Part shown: positions 10,083-22,000 of the stretch, one piece after another
How positions within the stretch are numbered: the stretch's first letter is position 1
Layout of the letters: the number at the start of each line of letters is the position of its first letter
Origin: Symbiodinium natans
Lineage: Eukaryota > Sar > Dinophyceae > Suessiales > Symbiodiniaceae
Direction of reading: 5' to 3'
Length of the DNA stretch: 64,000 bases
Assembly: GCA_905221605.1 (NCBI GenBank)
Contig: CAJNDS010001979.1
Location: 464,501-528,500, forward strand
Program-made: the position numbers and the translations under genes
The notes under the pieces: generated by a model
Databases searched by the model: none
What the model saw: only the letters and a program-made list of their open reading frames with translations
What the model was told of the DNA's origin: nothing

Positions 10083-13000
10083 GTTTAGGGTTTTAGGGTT
10101 TAGGGTTTAGGGTTTAGGGTTTAGGGTTTAGGGTACTCTAGGAATTGCCGGGATACAGAGGCCCCAATCCCCTAGTTATACGTAGAGGTTTAAGGACCTT
10201 AAATAGGTTCATGAGGACCCTAACTTAGGGTAGAAGTAGAAGTCCCTTAACTATGGCTAGTGTGGATGCAGGGTTTAGTAAACCCCAAACCCTACACCCT
10301 GAAACCACCCCAAACCCGATTATCAACCCTAAACCGAGAACCCTAAAACCCTGAGCCCTAAAACCCCAGTATGAACCCTAATTAACCTCCCAAAAACCCT
10401 CAAACCCTCACACCCTAAGCCGTAAACCCTAAACCCTAAACCCTATAACCCTAAGCCCCAAAAACCTGCAAAAAAACGCACGTGCCCGGCGCGAGGTTCC
10501 TGGCGCCCCAGTGGGGGCGAGCCGCGGCTGCGGAGCGCCAGGTTCCGAACCGGGTGGAGGAGGGGTTTAGGGTTTAGGGTTTTGGGTTTAGGGTTTAGGG
10601 TTTAGGGTGCAATCTGAGGTTTTTGGGCTCCAGAGTACATGAAGCCCTGCAGCTCTACTCAAACTCTAGACACGCAGGTACCCTTCGTGGCGAGGATCGT
10701 CAACGCCTCGGGCACGGGCTGCGGTGCTTGCGACCGCCGGAACTGTACAGGCACGGGAACGACTAGGCTTCAGGGTTTAGGGTTTAGGGTTCAGGGTATC
10801 GGGTTTAGGGTTTAGGGTTTAGGGTTTAGGCGGTTGGAGGATTTCCGGGACGCTCTGGGGTTTTTTGGTGTATCCTTCTACGTGCAGACCGTGTAGTCTT
10901 TGGAGCTTGCCTACGCCAAAGCCCCCATTTGGCCCCTCCAACCCTACACCCTAAACCCTAAACCCTAAACCCCTAAACCCCTAGACCCCCTAATTCGCCG
11001 AAAGCCCGCTAAACCCCCCTAAAGCCCCTAAACCCTAAATCCTACACCCTAAACCCTAAACCCTAAACCCTAAACCCTAAACCCTAAACCCTAAACCCTA
11101 AACCCTAAACCCTAAACCCTACACGTGAAGGCTGCCTGCTGCCAAAGGGCAACGCGCGGTTGCGCCTGCGGGTCGGGATCCTGGGTCTTAGGGTTTAGGG
11201 TTTAGGGTTTAGGGTTTAGGGTTTAGGGTTTAGGGTTTGGGGTTTAGGGTTTAGGGATTTGGGGTTTGGGGCTTGGGGTTTAGGGTTTAGGGTTTAGGGT
11301 TTAGGGTTTAGGGCTTGGGGTTTAGGGTTTAGGGTTTAGGGTTTAGGGTTTGGGGTTTAGGGTTTAGGGTTTAGGGTTTAGGGTTTAGGGTTTAGGGATT
11401 TGGGGTTTGGGGGTTTGGGTTTTTTTGGGGGTTGGGGGGGTGTGGGGTTCAGGGTTTAGGATTTGGGGTTGGTTGGGGTTCGTGCGTTAGCGGGGGTTTT
11501 GAGAGTGTTTTGGGGGTTTGAGGGCTTCAGTGTTTGAGGGTTATTTCAGGGTTGAGGGTGGCCCCCTGCCCCAACCAACCAGCCATCCAACCAAACATAT
11601 CCCGAAACCCAACCTCCAAATCCAAACCTCCAAACCTGAGCCGTAAAATCTAAAGCCATTGAAAACCTAAACCCTTCAACCCCTAAACCCTTCAACCCGA
11701 GATACAGGGAAACTTTCGGCACTGCAGGTAGGATTTTGGATTGAGGATTCGAGAGTTTTACAGACTCCTGGCCATACAGATGGGCATTTTCAACAGTCAG
11801 GGTACGCCTAAAAACGCTCCAAAATGTACTTCTTCTAGATGCCCCCCATAGGCTCCACCCTTTCTGGAAAAAGCTCCATATATGTGAGGACGGGTGGTTG
11901 AAACTAAACCCTAAACCTAAACCCGAAACCCTGCTGCACTCAGGCTTTGGGTTTTTTGGGGGTGTTTTGCTGAAGGGGCTAATGTCAGTCGGTAGGATAA
12001 GCCCAAAAGCCCAAAAAAAAAACCCAAGAGGTCCCTAAACCCTAAGCCCTAAACCCTAAACCCTAAATCCTGAGAACCCTAAGAAGCCGATTGGCCCAGG
12101 ATCGAGGGTTCTAAACCCCCTAAAACCTCAGCCCTTCAACCCCTGAACCCTAAACCCTTCAACCGTAAACCCTTCAACCTCTAAACCCTACACCCTTCAA
12201 CCCCTACACCCCATACCCTTTGACCCTTCAACCTTAAACCCTAAACCCTACACCCTTCAACCCTATACCCTTTAGCCCTTCAACCCTAAACCATAAACCC
12301 TAAACCCTACACCCCTGAACCCTAAACCCTAAACCCTATAAGCCCCGAACCCCGGATCTCGCCCCAGGCCGGCCTCTTCACAGGCGCCGCGGGCACGGCG
12401 AAGATCTACCTTGCGCCCAAGAGCCCAGGGGTTTAGGGTTTAGGGCTTAGGGTTTAGGTTTAGGGTTTAGGGTTGTTTTCGTCTCCTGCTAAAACGCTCT
12501 TCTTGGGCGGAGGGGCTGTGATTCATTTCCGACACTTCCGTCCTTTCACAGGCTTCGGCTTGAGGGTGATGTGCTTAGGCCATGTTCAAACGTATGCTTT
12601 CAAGGATTTCGGGGGGTTGAGCCTGCACTTCCACAACCCAGCAGCATACAGCTCGACAACCCTCAGCAAGCATTCGTCTCTTGAGATTCAGCCTTCTAAG
12701 CCCTAAACTAAACCCCAAACCCTAAACCCTAAGCCCCCCCCCCCCCCCCCCCCCCCGGTGGCAGGAATCCGGCATTCTGGAGATTGTGGACCCTGGCAGC
12801 GTGCACTCCGACGGTGCTAAGGCATGCATACCCGTCCGCAAGTGCGACGCCGGCACAAGCGCTTCACCACTCACCAGGCCCTAAACCCTAAACCCTAAAC
12901 CCTAAACCCTAGACCCTAAACCCTAAACCCTAAACCCTAAGTGTCTGGAAAGAAAGCTGTGGCAGGGACTCAGCAACCTGACCGACTCTGGTGTCACGCC

Positions 13001-16000
13001 AAACGCTTCATCCCAAAGACCCTGACTTCCCGCAAGGGCAGGGTTTAGAGTTTAGGGTTTAGGGTTTAGGGTTTAGGGTTTGGGGTTTGGGGTTTGGGGT
13101 TTGGGGTTTGGGGTTTGGGGTTTGGGGTTTAGGGTTTATATAGGGTTTGGGGTTTGGGGGCACAAGGCCTCCACAAAGTCCTTCTTCCGCGAGATGTCTC
13201 AGTGTGTCGTTAGGGTCTTGGGAATTAAGGGTTTTCAGGGTGAGGGCTTTTAGGATTTGGGGTCCTTCCGGGTTTTAGGGTTTTTTCAGCGTCCTTACGG
13301 CTTTTGGGGCTTATGAAGAAGTTGGCTGGGATTGGAGGTTTCTTGCGTTTGGGTTTTGGGGTTTTGGGTTTAGTGAGGGTTTAAGGTTTAGGGTTCAGGG
13401 CTTTCCTCCTGTTCCCAAAGGGTACCGTGGCTATAGGGTTCGCTGGGGGTCTTCACTGAGGCTCGACTGGATGGAGTCATCAAGATACGACCAGGCGACG
13501 GGAACACCCTAATTCCTTCCCCCTTGTAGTAAGTACGAACACTTTCCGGAAAATCCTCCCGAAATCACCCCCACAATTTGAAACCTATTTCGAATTCGGG
13601 GGTGGGTAAAAAGTACTTCAACCCTCCATACCCTGAAGCCTAGACCCTAAACCCTTTGAACCCAAAACATGACATTTGGATAAAACATCCCAAGAACATC
13701 CCCCCAAAAAACGCATTTCGAGTTTCTATTGGGGGGGGGGGTTGAATAAAAGGAGGAAGGGAATAAGCCCCTAAACAAAACCTGGCTCTGTCTACCTGCA
13801 GTTTAGTAGTAACTACCTTTAATTAGTAGGCATAACCCACAAAACTGCAGGCGAAGAGGGTCCCAGCAATATGCGAACACCTAAACCCCCCTAAAAACCT
13901 CAACCCCTTAGAACCCTAGAAGCCATAACAAAGACCCTAAAACACCTAATACAGCCCTACTGAAGCCCCCCAAAACCCTAAACAAACTCCTAAAACATCC
14001 AAAAAAACCCTTAAGGAAGCCCAGAACCATGGCCTCGGGATGTCGAAGGGCTTTGGGTGTTTGAGGGTTTACTGGGTTGATAGGGTTTATGGGGTTTTAT
14101 ATGGTTTTATAGGGTTTTAGAGGGTTTTAAAGGGTTTTATAGGGTTTTATAGGATTTATAGGGTTTATGGGGGGTTTACGGGGGTGTATGGCGTTTCTTA
14201 GGTTTATAAGGTTCACAGGGTGTAGAGGGTTCTTGCCAGGCCTTTGGTAGTTACTGTTTTTTTTTTTTTTTTTGTGGGGGGGGGGGGGGGGGGGGTGATT
14301 GTTTTTATGGTTGGCCCTGCGCCCTAAACCTTAAACCCTAAACCCCTAACCCTAAACTCTAAACCCTAAACCCTAAACCCCACCCCTCCTTTGCATGCAT
14401 CTTTCGTGGCGTCAGGCCTATGTCGAATCCATGAAGGAGGAGCAGAGTGCTGAGGCAACTCCTAGGGACCCTGTTTACAGCACTTTGTTGCGGGTTTAGG
14501 GTTTAGGGTTTAGGGCCTTGAAAAAGATCGGGAAACGTTGTGTTGCTGTTCAGTACCTGCTGGCGTCTAAGTATCCCAAAACCCCAAAACCCTAAATCGG
14601 AGTTAAAAGGTGCTTAGGTTACCGTGACATTCAGGTTTCTCAAAGTAGGGGGAGCCCCCCTTTTTCTGCCGGGGGGGGAGGGGGGGGGGAGGGTGGGGCT
14701 TAGGGTTTAGGGTTTGGGGTTTAGTTTAGGGCTTAAGGTTGGGAGGGCGGGGGTTCCCACAATGAGGGCTGTGGTGCGGTGTAGGGTTCAGGGTTCAGTA
14801 TACCCCTACATTGGGAAAAAGTCCTTCGGGTTTAGGGTTTAAGGTTTAGGGTTTAGGGTTTAGGGCTTCAAGAGGGCAAGCTAGATAGTCCCTGCCCGCA
14901 GTCGTTGCAGGCAGCTGGTGAGGAGACGGACACGGACGCCCGGGCTCCTGGTGTTGAGGGGAATACAGGATGGACCCCTAGGAGGGACCCGTAGTCTTTA
15001 GGGTTCAGGTTTTAGGGGTTTAGGGGTTTAGGGGTTTAGGGTTAGGGTCATTTAGGGTCATTTAGGGTCATTTAGGGTCATTTAGGGTCATTTAGGGTTT
15101 AGGGTTTAGGGTTTAGGTTTAGGTTTAGGGTTTAGGGGTTTAGGGGTTTAGGGTTTTATACCTTGCATAGCCCCTAGATGCCTCAGTAGCCCCTAAATAA
15201 CCCCTAAATAAGCCCGAAGGTCCCTTATAAGGGTCCCTCCTTTAGTCCCTCGATGGTCTTGCGACCTTTAAATCTCCTTGCGGTTTAGTGCTTTAGGGTT
15301 TTAGGGTTCAGGGGTTTAAGGGGTTTAGGGTTTAGGGTTTAGGGTTTAGGTCTTAGTGTTCTGCACCCATTGTACACCATTAGAGGAAGCAGGGCCCTAG
15401 AACCTGGGCGGGCCTCTACATTGAAATGCAATAGGCTCCGTATTACACCCCCCCCCCCCCCCCAAGGGGGGAATCTCTGCTAGGACCCGGAGTAGGGCCT
15501 TATTCCCTTTTTTGGGGTTTAGGTTTCCTTATAAACCCCTTTAAACCAAAAAGGGTACCCTTTGTATTCCTAGGTTAATCCTGGATCACCCTAAGCCCTA
15601 AGCCCTATATAAACCCTAAACCCTGAACCCTGAACCCTGAACCCTGAACCCTGAACCCTAACCCTAAACCCTAAACCCTAAACCCTAAACCCTAAACCCT
15701 AAACCCTAAACCCTAAACCCTAAACCCTAAACCCTAAACCCTAAACCCTAAACCCTAAACCCTAAACCCTAAACCCAACGCCAGACTGTCCCGCTGGCCT
15801 CCTGCATCAATGCCTTCGTGGCTGCGGAGGAGATGAAGGCTTTGGCAAAACAGGGGGGTTCAGGGGTTCAGGGTTTCAGGGCTTGGGGGTCTGGGGCCTA
15901 GGGTTTAGGGCTTCGGGCTTAGGGATGACTGTTTAGGGTAGTTTGGGCCCTAAACCCTAAGCCCTAAACCCTAAACCCTGAACTGCGAGTAGGGTTCGGG

Positions 16001-19000
16001 GTTTAGGGACGGAGGATTCGGGAGTCGCTCGATGAGGTGTCCAAAGGATAGAGAAAAGGGCAACCGACCAAACAGAGCAAACGGCTGCTTGAGCACCAAA
16101 AGGTGCAGTGTAGGGATATTGCCATAAACCCTAAACCCTTAAAGCCTAAAACCCTTAAACCCCTAAACCCTAAACCCTGAACCCTTCACCCTAAACCCTA
16201 AACCCTGAACCCTAAGCCCTAAACCCTAAACCAAGTTCGTGGGCTCAGGGACCTCAGACAGACAGCATGCTGCACCCCCCCAAATTTCTTATTATAGGAT
16301 TAGGGTTTGCAGGGATTTACAGGGATTTACAGGGTTTAGGGTTGAGGGTTTAGGGTTTAGGGTTTAGGGTTGCTTGGGATGTTTCCCCCCCCTTAGACTA
16401 ACAGTCCTGAATCGGGATGTGAGTCCTTATAATCGGGGGTACTCTAATCCCGATTAAGGACTGTTGTAAGGGGGAACATACCTATGTTTACAGGGGTTAC
16501 AGGCATTGCGGGGGTCATAGGGTTTACAGGGTTTATGGTGTTTACAGGGGTAGATTCTAGGTTTCGTACGGTGTTATGGTTTTGCAGGGGTTTATAGGGT
16601 TTATAAGGTTGTAGTGTCTATGGGGTTTGCAGTATAGGGTTTACAAGGTTTGTAGAGTTTATGCGGTTTGCAGGTCTTAATTACAGGGTTTATAGGGTCC
16701 GGGCTAGTGAAACCCCTAAACCCCAAACCCTAAACCCCAAACCCTAAACCCTAAAAACCCTGTAAACCCTATAAACCCTATAAACCCTATAAACCCTATA
16801 AACCCCATAAACCCCATAAACCCTATAAACCCTATACACCCTATAAACCCTCAACCCTAATTGTGTCGGGCGTGCTGCAGGCCGAGGGCGACAACGGCGT
16901 CAAGTGCGACCAATGCCGGGGCCTGAACGCGTTACAGGTTGAAAAAGGGCTTAGGGTTTAGGGTTTTGGATTCAGGGTTTAGGGTTTGGGGTTTAGGGTT
17001 TAGGGTTTGGGGTTTGGGGTTTAGGGTTTAGGGTTTTAGGGTTGAGGGCTTTCAGGGGGTTTGGGGTTTAGGCTTTAGGGCTCTGCGGGATTGATTGCTG
17101 CTGAGCCGTTGCAGGGTGTACAGGATCTACAGGGTTTACAAGTTTACATGGTTCAGGGTCACAAAGCTCATGAAAAGTTCAGGTTTCCGTGCCGTAAACT
17201 TTTGGGGGGAATTTAGGGTTGAGTCTGTCGGGTGTTAGAGCGGTTTAGGGTTTAGGGTTTAGGGTTTAGGGCTTAGGGTTTAGGGTTTAGGGTTTAGGGT
17301 TTAGGGTTTAGGGTTTAGAGCGTCAGCTTTTCTCCCCTGCAACTGAAGTCTCCCTAAGATCACTCCCTAAATCGTCTGAAGCCTAACCTGAAACCCTAAA
17401 CCCTCAACCGTGAAGCAAAAACCCTAAACCCTAATCCCTAAACCCTAAACCCTAAACCCTAAACCCTAAACCCTAAACCCTAAACAACCCTAAACCCTCA
17501 ACCCTAAACCTAAACCCTAAACCCTAAGCCCTCCCCAAACTGCGAGCCTCCCTTAGGCCCAAGACCTTGCGGGCTTTACCAGATGCCGAGATTTCTGATG
17601 AGCCCGAAGCCCTCTGCCCTTAACCCCAAGTGCAACCCTGAACCCCTAGACCTCCCAAAGCATCAACCCTAAAATCACGTACCACCACAACACAAAACTG
17701 AATCTTAGAGCTCCAGGACACAGAGACCCTAAGCCCCGTAGCCCTAAACCCCTGCACCCTGTTAGGGTTTAGGGTTTAGGGTTTAGGGTTTAGGGTTTAG
17801 GGTTTAGGGTTTAGGGTTTAGGGTTTCCAGCTGCGTCAGAGATATCATTTGAGGCAAGAGCAACATCGCGGTGGACGCGCAAAAGAAGATCGCCACTGGT
17901 CTTCGACAGTTTGTCTTTGCCTTTCCGGGACAATAGAGGGTCTACGGCTTGGGGTTCAGCGTAGTTTGTTTGCTATCAAATTTTCAAAAGTTTGGGTTGA
18001 AAGGCACGCTGTTACTTGTGTTGGGGGGGGGGGGGGGGGGTGGTGCTTCCCTGTCGGATTAAATGAAAGCCCTAAATGCTACACCCTAAACCCAAACCTT
18101 CAACCAGCTGGGCGTCTATGTAGGCTGTGGACTTTTCTCTCGGAGTTCTTTACCCGAGTTGCTTCTGAGCGCAATCAAGCCGCAAAGCACTTTGGCAAGC
18201 TGAGGACATTTGGCGAGAGCCCGACGTTCTCGTCTTGCACATCAAAAGGCGGGAGAATTCCGGACTTCCGAATCTTTCTCCCTATAAGCCGACATGGCCC
18301 TAATGATAGGTTTAGGGTTTGTAGGCTTTACATGTCGTAGGGTGTGGGTTCGTTTAGGGTTTGGGGGTTTAGAGTTTAGGGTTTCGGGTTTAGGGTGCTC
18401 AGAGTTCTTGATCCCGAAAGCCAGTGCCTCACCATCTACAGACAGAGTCCCAAAAACTCAGTGCCCGACACGCCTCGACACTAAACCCCCAGGAGACATG
18501 TTCAGGAAGGTGAGCGCCGTGAACCCTAAACCCTAAATCCTAAACGCTAAACCCTAAACCCTAAACCCTAAACCCTAAACGGCCCTAAGGCCGCCCTAAG
18601 GCCCTAAGCCTGAGCAGACCCCTCCCCCCCCCTGCTTGGAAGCGAGGATTTCCTCGAAAACAACCTACAAACCTTAACCCAACGTAGGCCCCTTTTCCCT
18701 TCTGGGGTTTAGGGTTTAGGGTTTAGGGTTCAGGGTTTAGGGTTCAGGGTTTAGGGTTTAGGGTTTAGGGTGTAGGGTTTAGGGTTTAGGGTTGAGGGTT
18801 TAGGGTTTAGGGTTTAGGGTTTAGGGCTAGGACAAAGGGTGTGCCCTTATTCCCTTACTTTTAGGGATTTGGCCCCCTTTAAGCTCAAAAAGTTGCCGCG
18901 TGCTATTCCAAGGCTACTCTTGGGTCTAGCATAAGAGCAGCATCAAATCCTCAACAGGTGCCAGTGTCCAAAAAACTGTGATCCTCGCAAGTGCTCAGCA

Positions 19001-22000
19001 AGCCACATCGTAAGAAGGAGGGCCGAACCGGTTTAAGGGTTTAAGGGTCTAAGCGTCTAAGGGTCTAAGGGTTTGAGGGTTTTAGAGTTTAAATATTTAA
19101 GGGTTTAAGGGCTTAGACTGTAAACCTAAAAGCCGAAGCAGCTTCGAGTTGTTGTGTTTTTGGATAACCTCTAGACTCTAACCCTCTACTATTGCAATTC
19201 CATTTAGTGGCGGGGAGGGGTACCAAAACCCTAAACCCGTGACCCCATTGTTTCGAGACCCACAGTACTCGAACCCCAGTTTGTGGAAAGCGGGACCTCT
19301 TCCCCCCCTCAACCCTAAACCCTAAACCCTGAACCCCAAACCCTAAACCCTTAACCCTTCAGCCCGAAACCGCATGGGTGCCATAGGTTTCACTTCAGCG
19401 GAGATCACTTTGAAAAGATCTCCACGCCCGTGCAGGTGTGCTTTGTTGAGTCTTGAGGTCGAAAGGTTTTCGGCTTGGGGTTAGGGTTTTGGGGTTTAGG
19501 GTTGGGGGGGGGTGGCTGAGAAGAGGTTTAGGGTTTAGGGTTTGGGAGCTTTGTACTTTGTTTGCTGCTTGGCATGTTGGGCGGAGAGTCAACATTCATC
19601 TGCAAGAGCTTTTGTTGGGGGGGAGGGCGGGAGGGGGGGGGGGAGTTATCCCAAAAAGGCCCTAAACCCCAAACCTCAGCAGTCGAGCAGCAGCCTGCCC
19701 CCCTCTCGGCCAACAAGAAACAGAGATGCCCGAACCCTGAACCGAAACTCTTCCACGTGGGGGCTTCCGAAAATGAGGGACCCTAATATTTTTTGCACAT
19801 AGTCCCCAAATAGTACGATTCCCTCAAAAAAAAGGGCCCCACGAAGGTACCCCTATGTTCGGAAACTCTTCCGCGTCTCTACACTCTGACATGAGGGCAA
19901 GCCTTCTTGATTTCGCGAGATGTCTTGAAGGGGGCTGCAGGCCTCCGGGGTGCGTGGGCTCAAAAATCTATAGGGCTCTTACGGGAGGGGGGTCAACGGG
20001 GGTAGGTACCTAGGGAACCTTAGGGAAGCTTAGGGAGCCTTCGGGAGTAATAGGGAGTATTAGGGAACCTTGAACCCTCCCTTAAGAACCCTACACCCTA
20101 AGCCCTAACCCTAAGTCCTAAACCCTAAACCCTAAACCCTAAACCCTAAACACACAACAAGACCTTGAAGGGTGGAGCCGGCAGAGATTCGCCCGTACAC
20201 CACAAGACTCTAAACCCTGAACCCTACACACTTGGTTGCCTCTTCCCTGAAGCCCACAATCCCCCCCACACCCTAAACCCTAAACCCTAAACCCTGAACC
20301 CTAAACCCTAAACCCTAAACCCTAAACCCTAAACCCCAAACCCTATAAACCCTAAACCCTAAACCCTTAAGGCCTAAACCCTAAAACCCCTATGAGCCCT
20401 AAACTTCAACTGCTAAACCTGCAGGTACCTTTGAAAGAGTTGGACATCCGAGCCTTTGTCGTCGGCCACGCTCTTGGGGCAAGCCGTGGGGACAGTTTTG
20501 ACCGCGCCGAGATTTAGGGTTGGGGAGTTTAGGGTTTAGGGTTTGGGGTTTGGGGTTTAGGGTTTAGGGTTTAGACGGTTTGGGGAGGTTTAAGGGGGTT
20601 TCAGAGGCTTTAGGGGATTCAGTGTCTATAGGGCTTTCACTAAACAGACGCCCAACTTCAGGAAGCCTAAAATCCTAAACCCTAAGACCCTAAACCCGAA
20701 TCCGAAACCCTGAGCCCTAAGTCCCCTGCAGCCCAGATCCAGACCCGTAGGTGCAGAAGTGCCCCAAAGCCCCAACCCCTCCACCCACCCCTCCACCTAA
20801 AAAGCAAAGGACCCCCTTTGGCAACTGGGCGTCCCAGAATCCGCTTTGTTGAGCACTGACTAGTAGATGGGTCTTCTATGCTGACTCTGCGTGGCTTGCT
20901 GAATTGCTGAATTGCTCAAGCAAGGGAGCAGAGTGCCCAGGCCGTCACCAGCTGCCTTTGTTCTACGACCTTCCCCCGCAAGTGCCATATAAGATCCACT
21001 GTTGCGCGAGCGACATGCACATCGTGGTCGAGCCGAATGTGGGCAAGAAGAAATTTAACCTCAAGGTCGAGGCAAGTGACAGCATCAAAGACGTGAAGGC
21101 AAAGATCCAAGAGCAGGAGAAGCTCACCCCTGACAAGTACTCCCTTTCCTTTGACACTTGGTGGGCTGTGTGTGGTACCCTTTTTTTCCCTTTTTATTGG
21201 TTCAAGGTTCCCGTTTAAAGTAGCCCATAAACCCTAAACCCTAAACCCGAAACTCTAAACCCCCCTTATTGCAACCTGGGTACTGGGCTACCCAGGACAT
21301 GAAGGAACTGAAGGATGGTCAGGTCCTCTCAGACACCAAGATTTGGCCGCTCGGCTACCGTGCTTGAATCTGCACATTTTCCACCTCCTCCAAAGAGGGT
21401 TTGGGGTTTAGGGTTTAGAGTTTAGGGTTTAGGGTAAGAAAGCCCCAAGGCTTCACACAGATCTCTAAGTCCTACGGGCCCTGATCGAACCCTACCAGCA
21501 AACCCTTACTTGGTGCCCAGCTAGTGGTACCCTTTTCCCTTTTTTTGTTCAACTTAACCAACCCCAAAAAGGGTGCCCTGATCATAATATGGTTAGTGGG
21601 CTACCAAATTACCCTAAACCCTAAACCCTGAACGAAGCTTAAACGGCAGGAACAACACCAAGATTTCCTTGGTCATGCACCCTACGGGCCTGACGGGCCC
21701 CAATCCGCCACCCTGTGGCGTTCCGCCTCCTTGTTCCTGAGATTTGGCAAGGCCCAGAGGGTTTAGAGTCCCATAGAGTCCCTAAACCCGAAAAACTCTA
21801 AACCCTAAACCCTAAACCCTAAGCCCTAAACCCGAACCCCTAAACCATGCACCATCTCGGGTTTAGGTTCGTCCTAGACTTAGGCGGTTGAGGGCGTTAT
21901 GGCTTTACACCCCCCCACTTGTTCCACAACAGTCTGCGTCTTTATGACTCGAAAGGGTTTAGGGTTTAGGGTTAGGGGTTAGGGTCTACAGAGTGGGGAC

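Noticed and set aside
17849-18340. 163-codon ORF overlapping USP exon 10
   Set aside because: It runs through a poly-G tract and repeat units in a different frame from the conserved LVLHIKR box.
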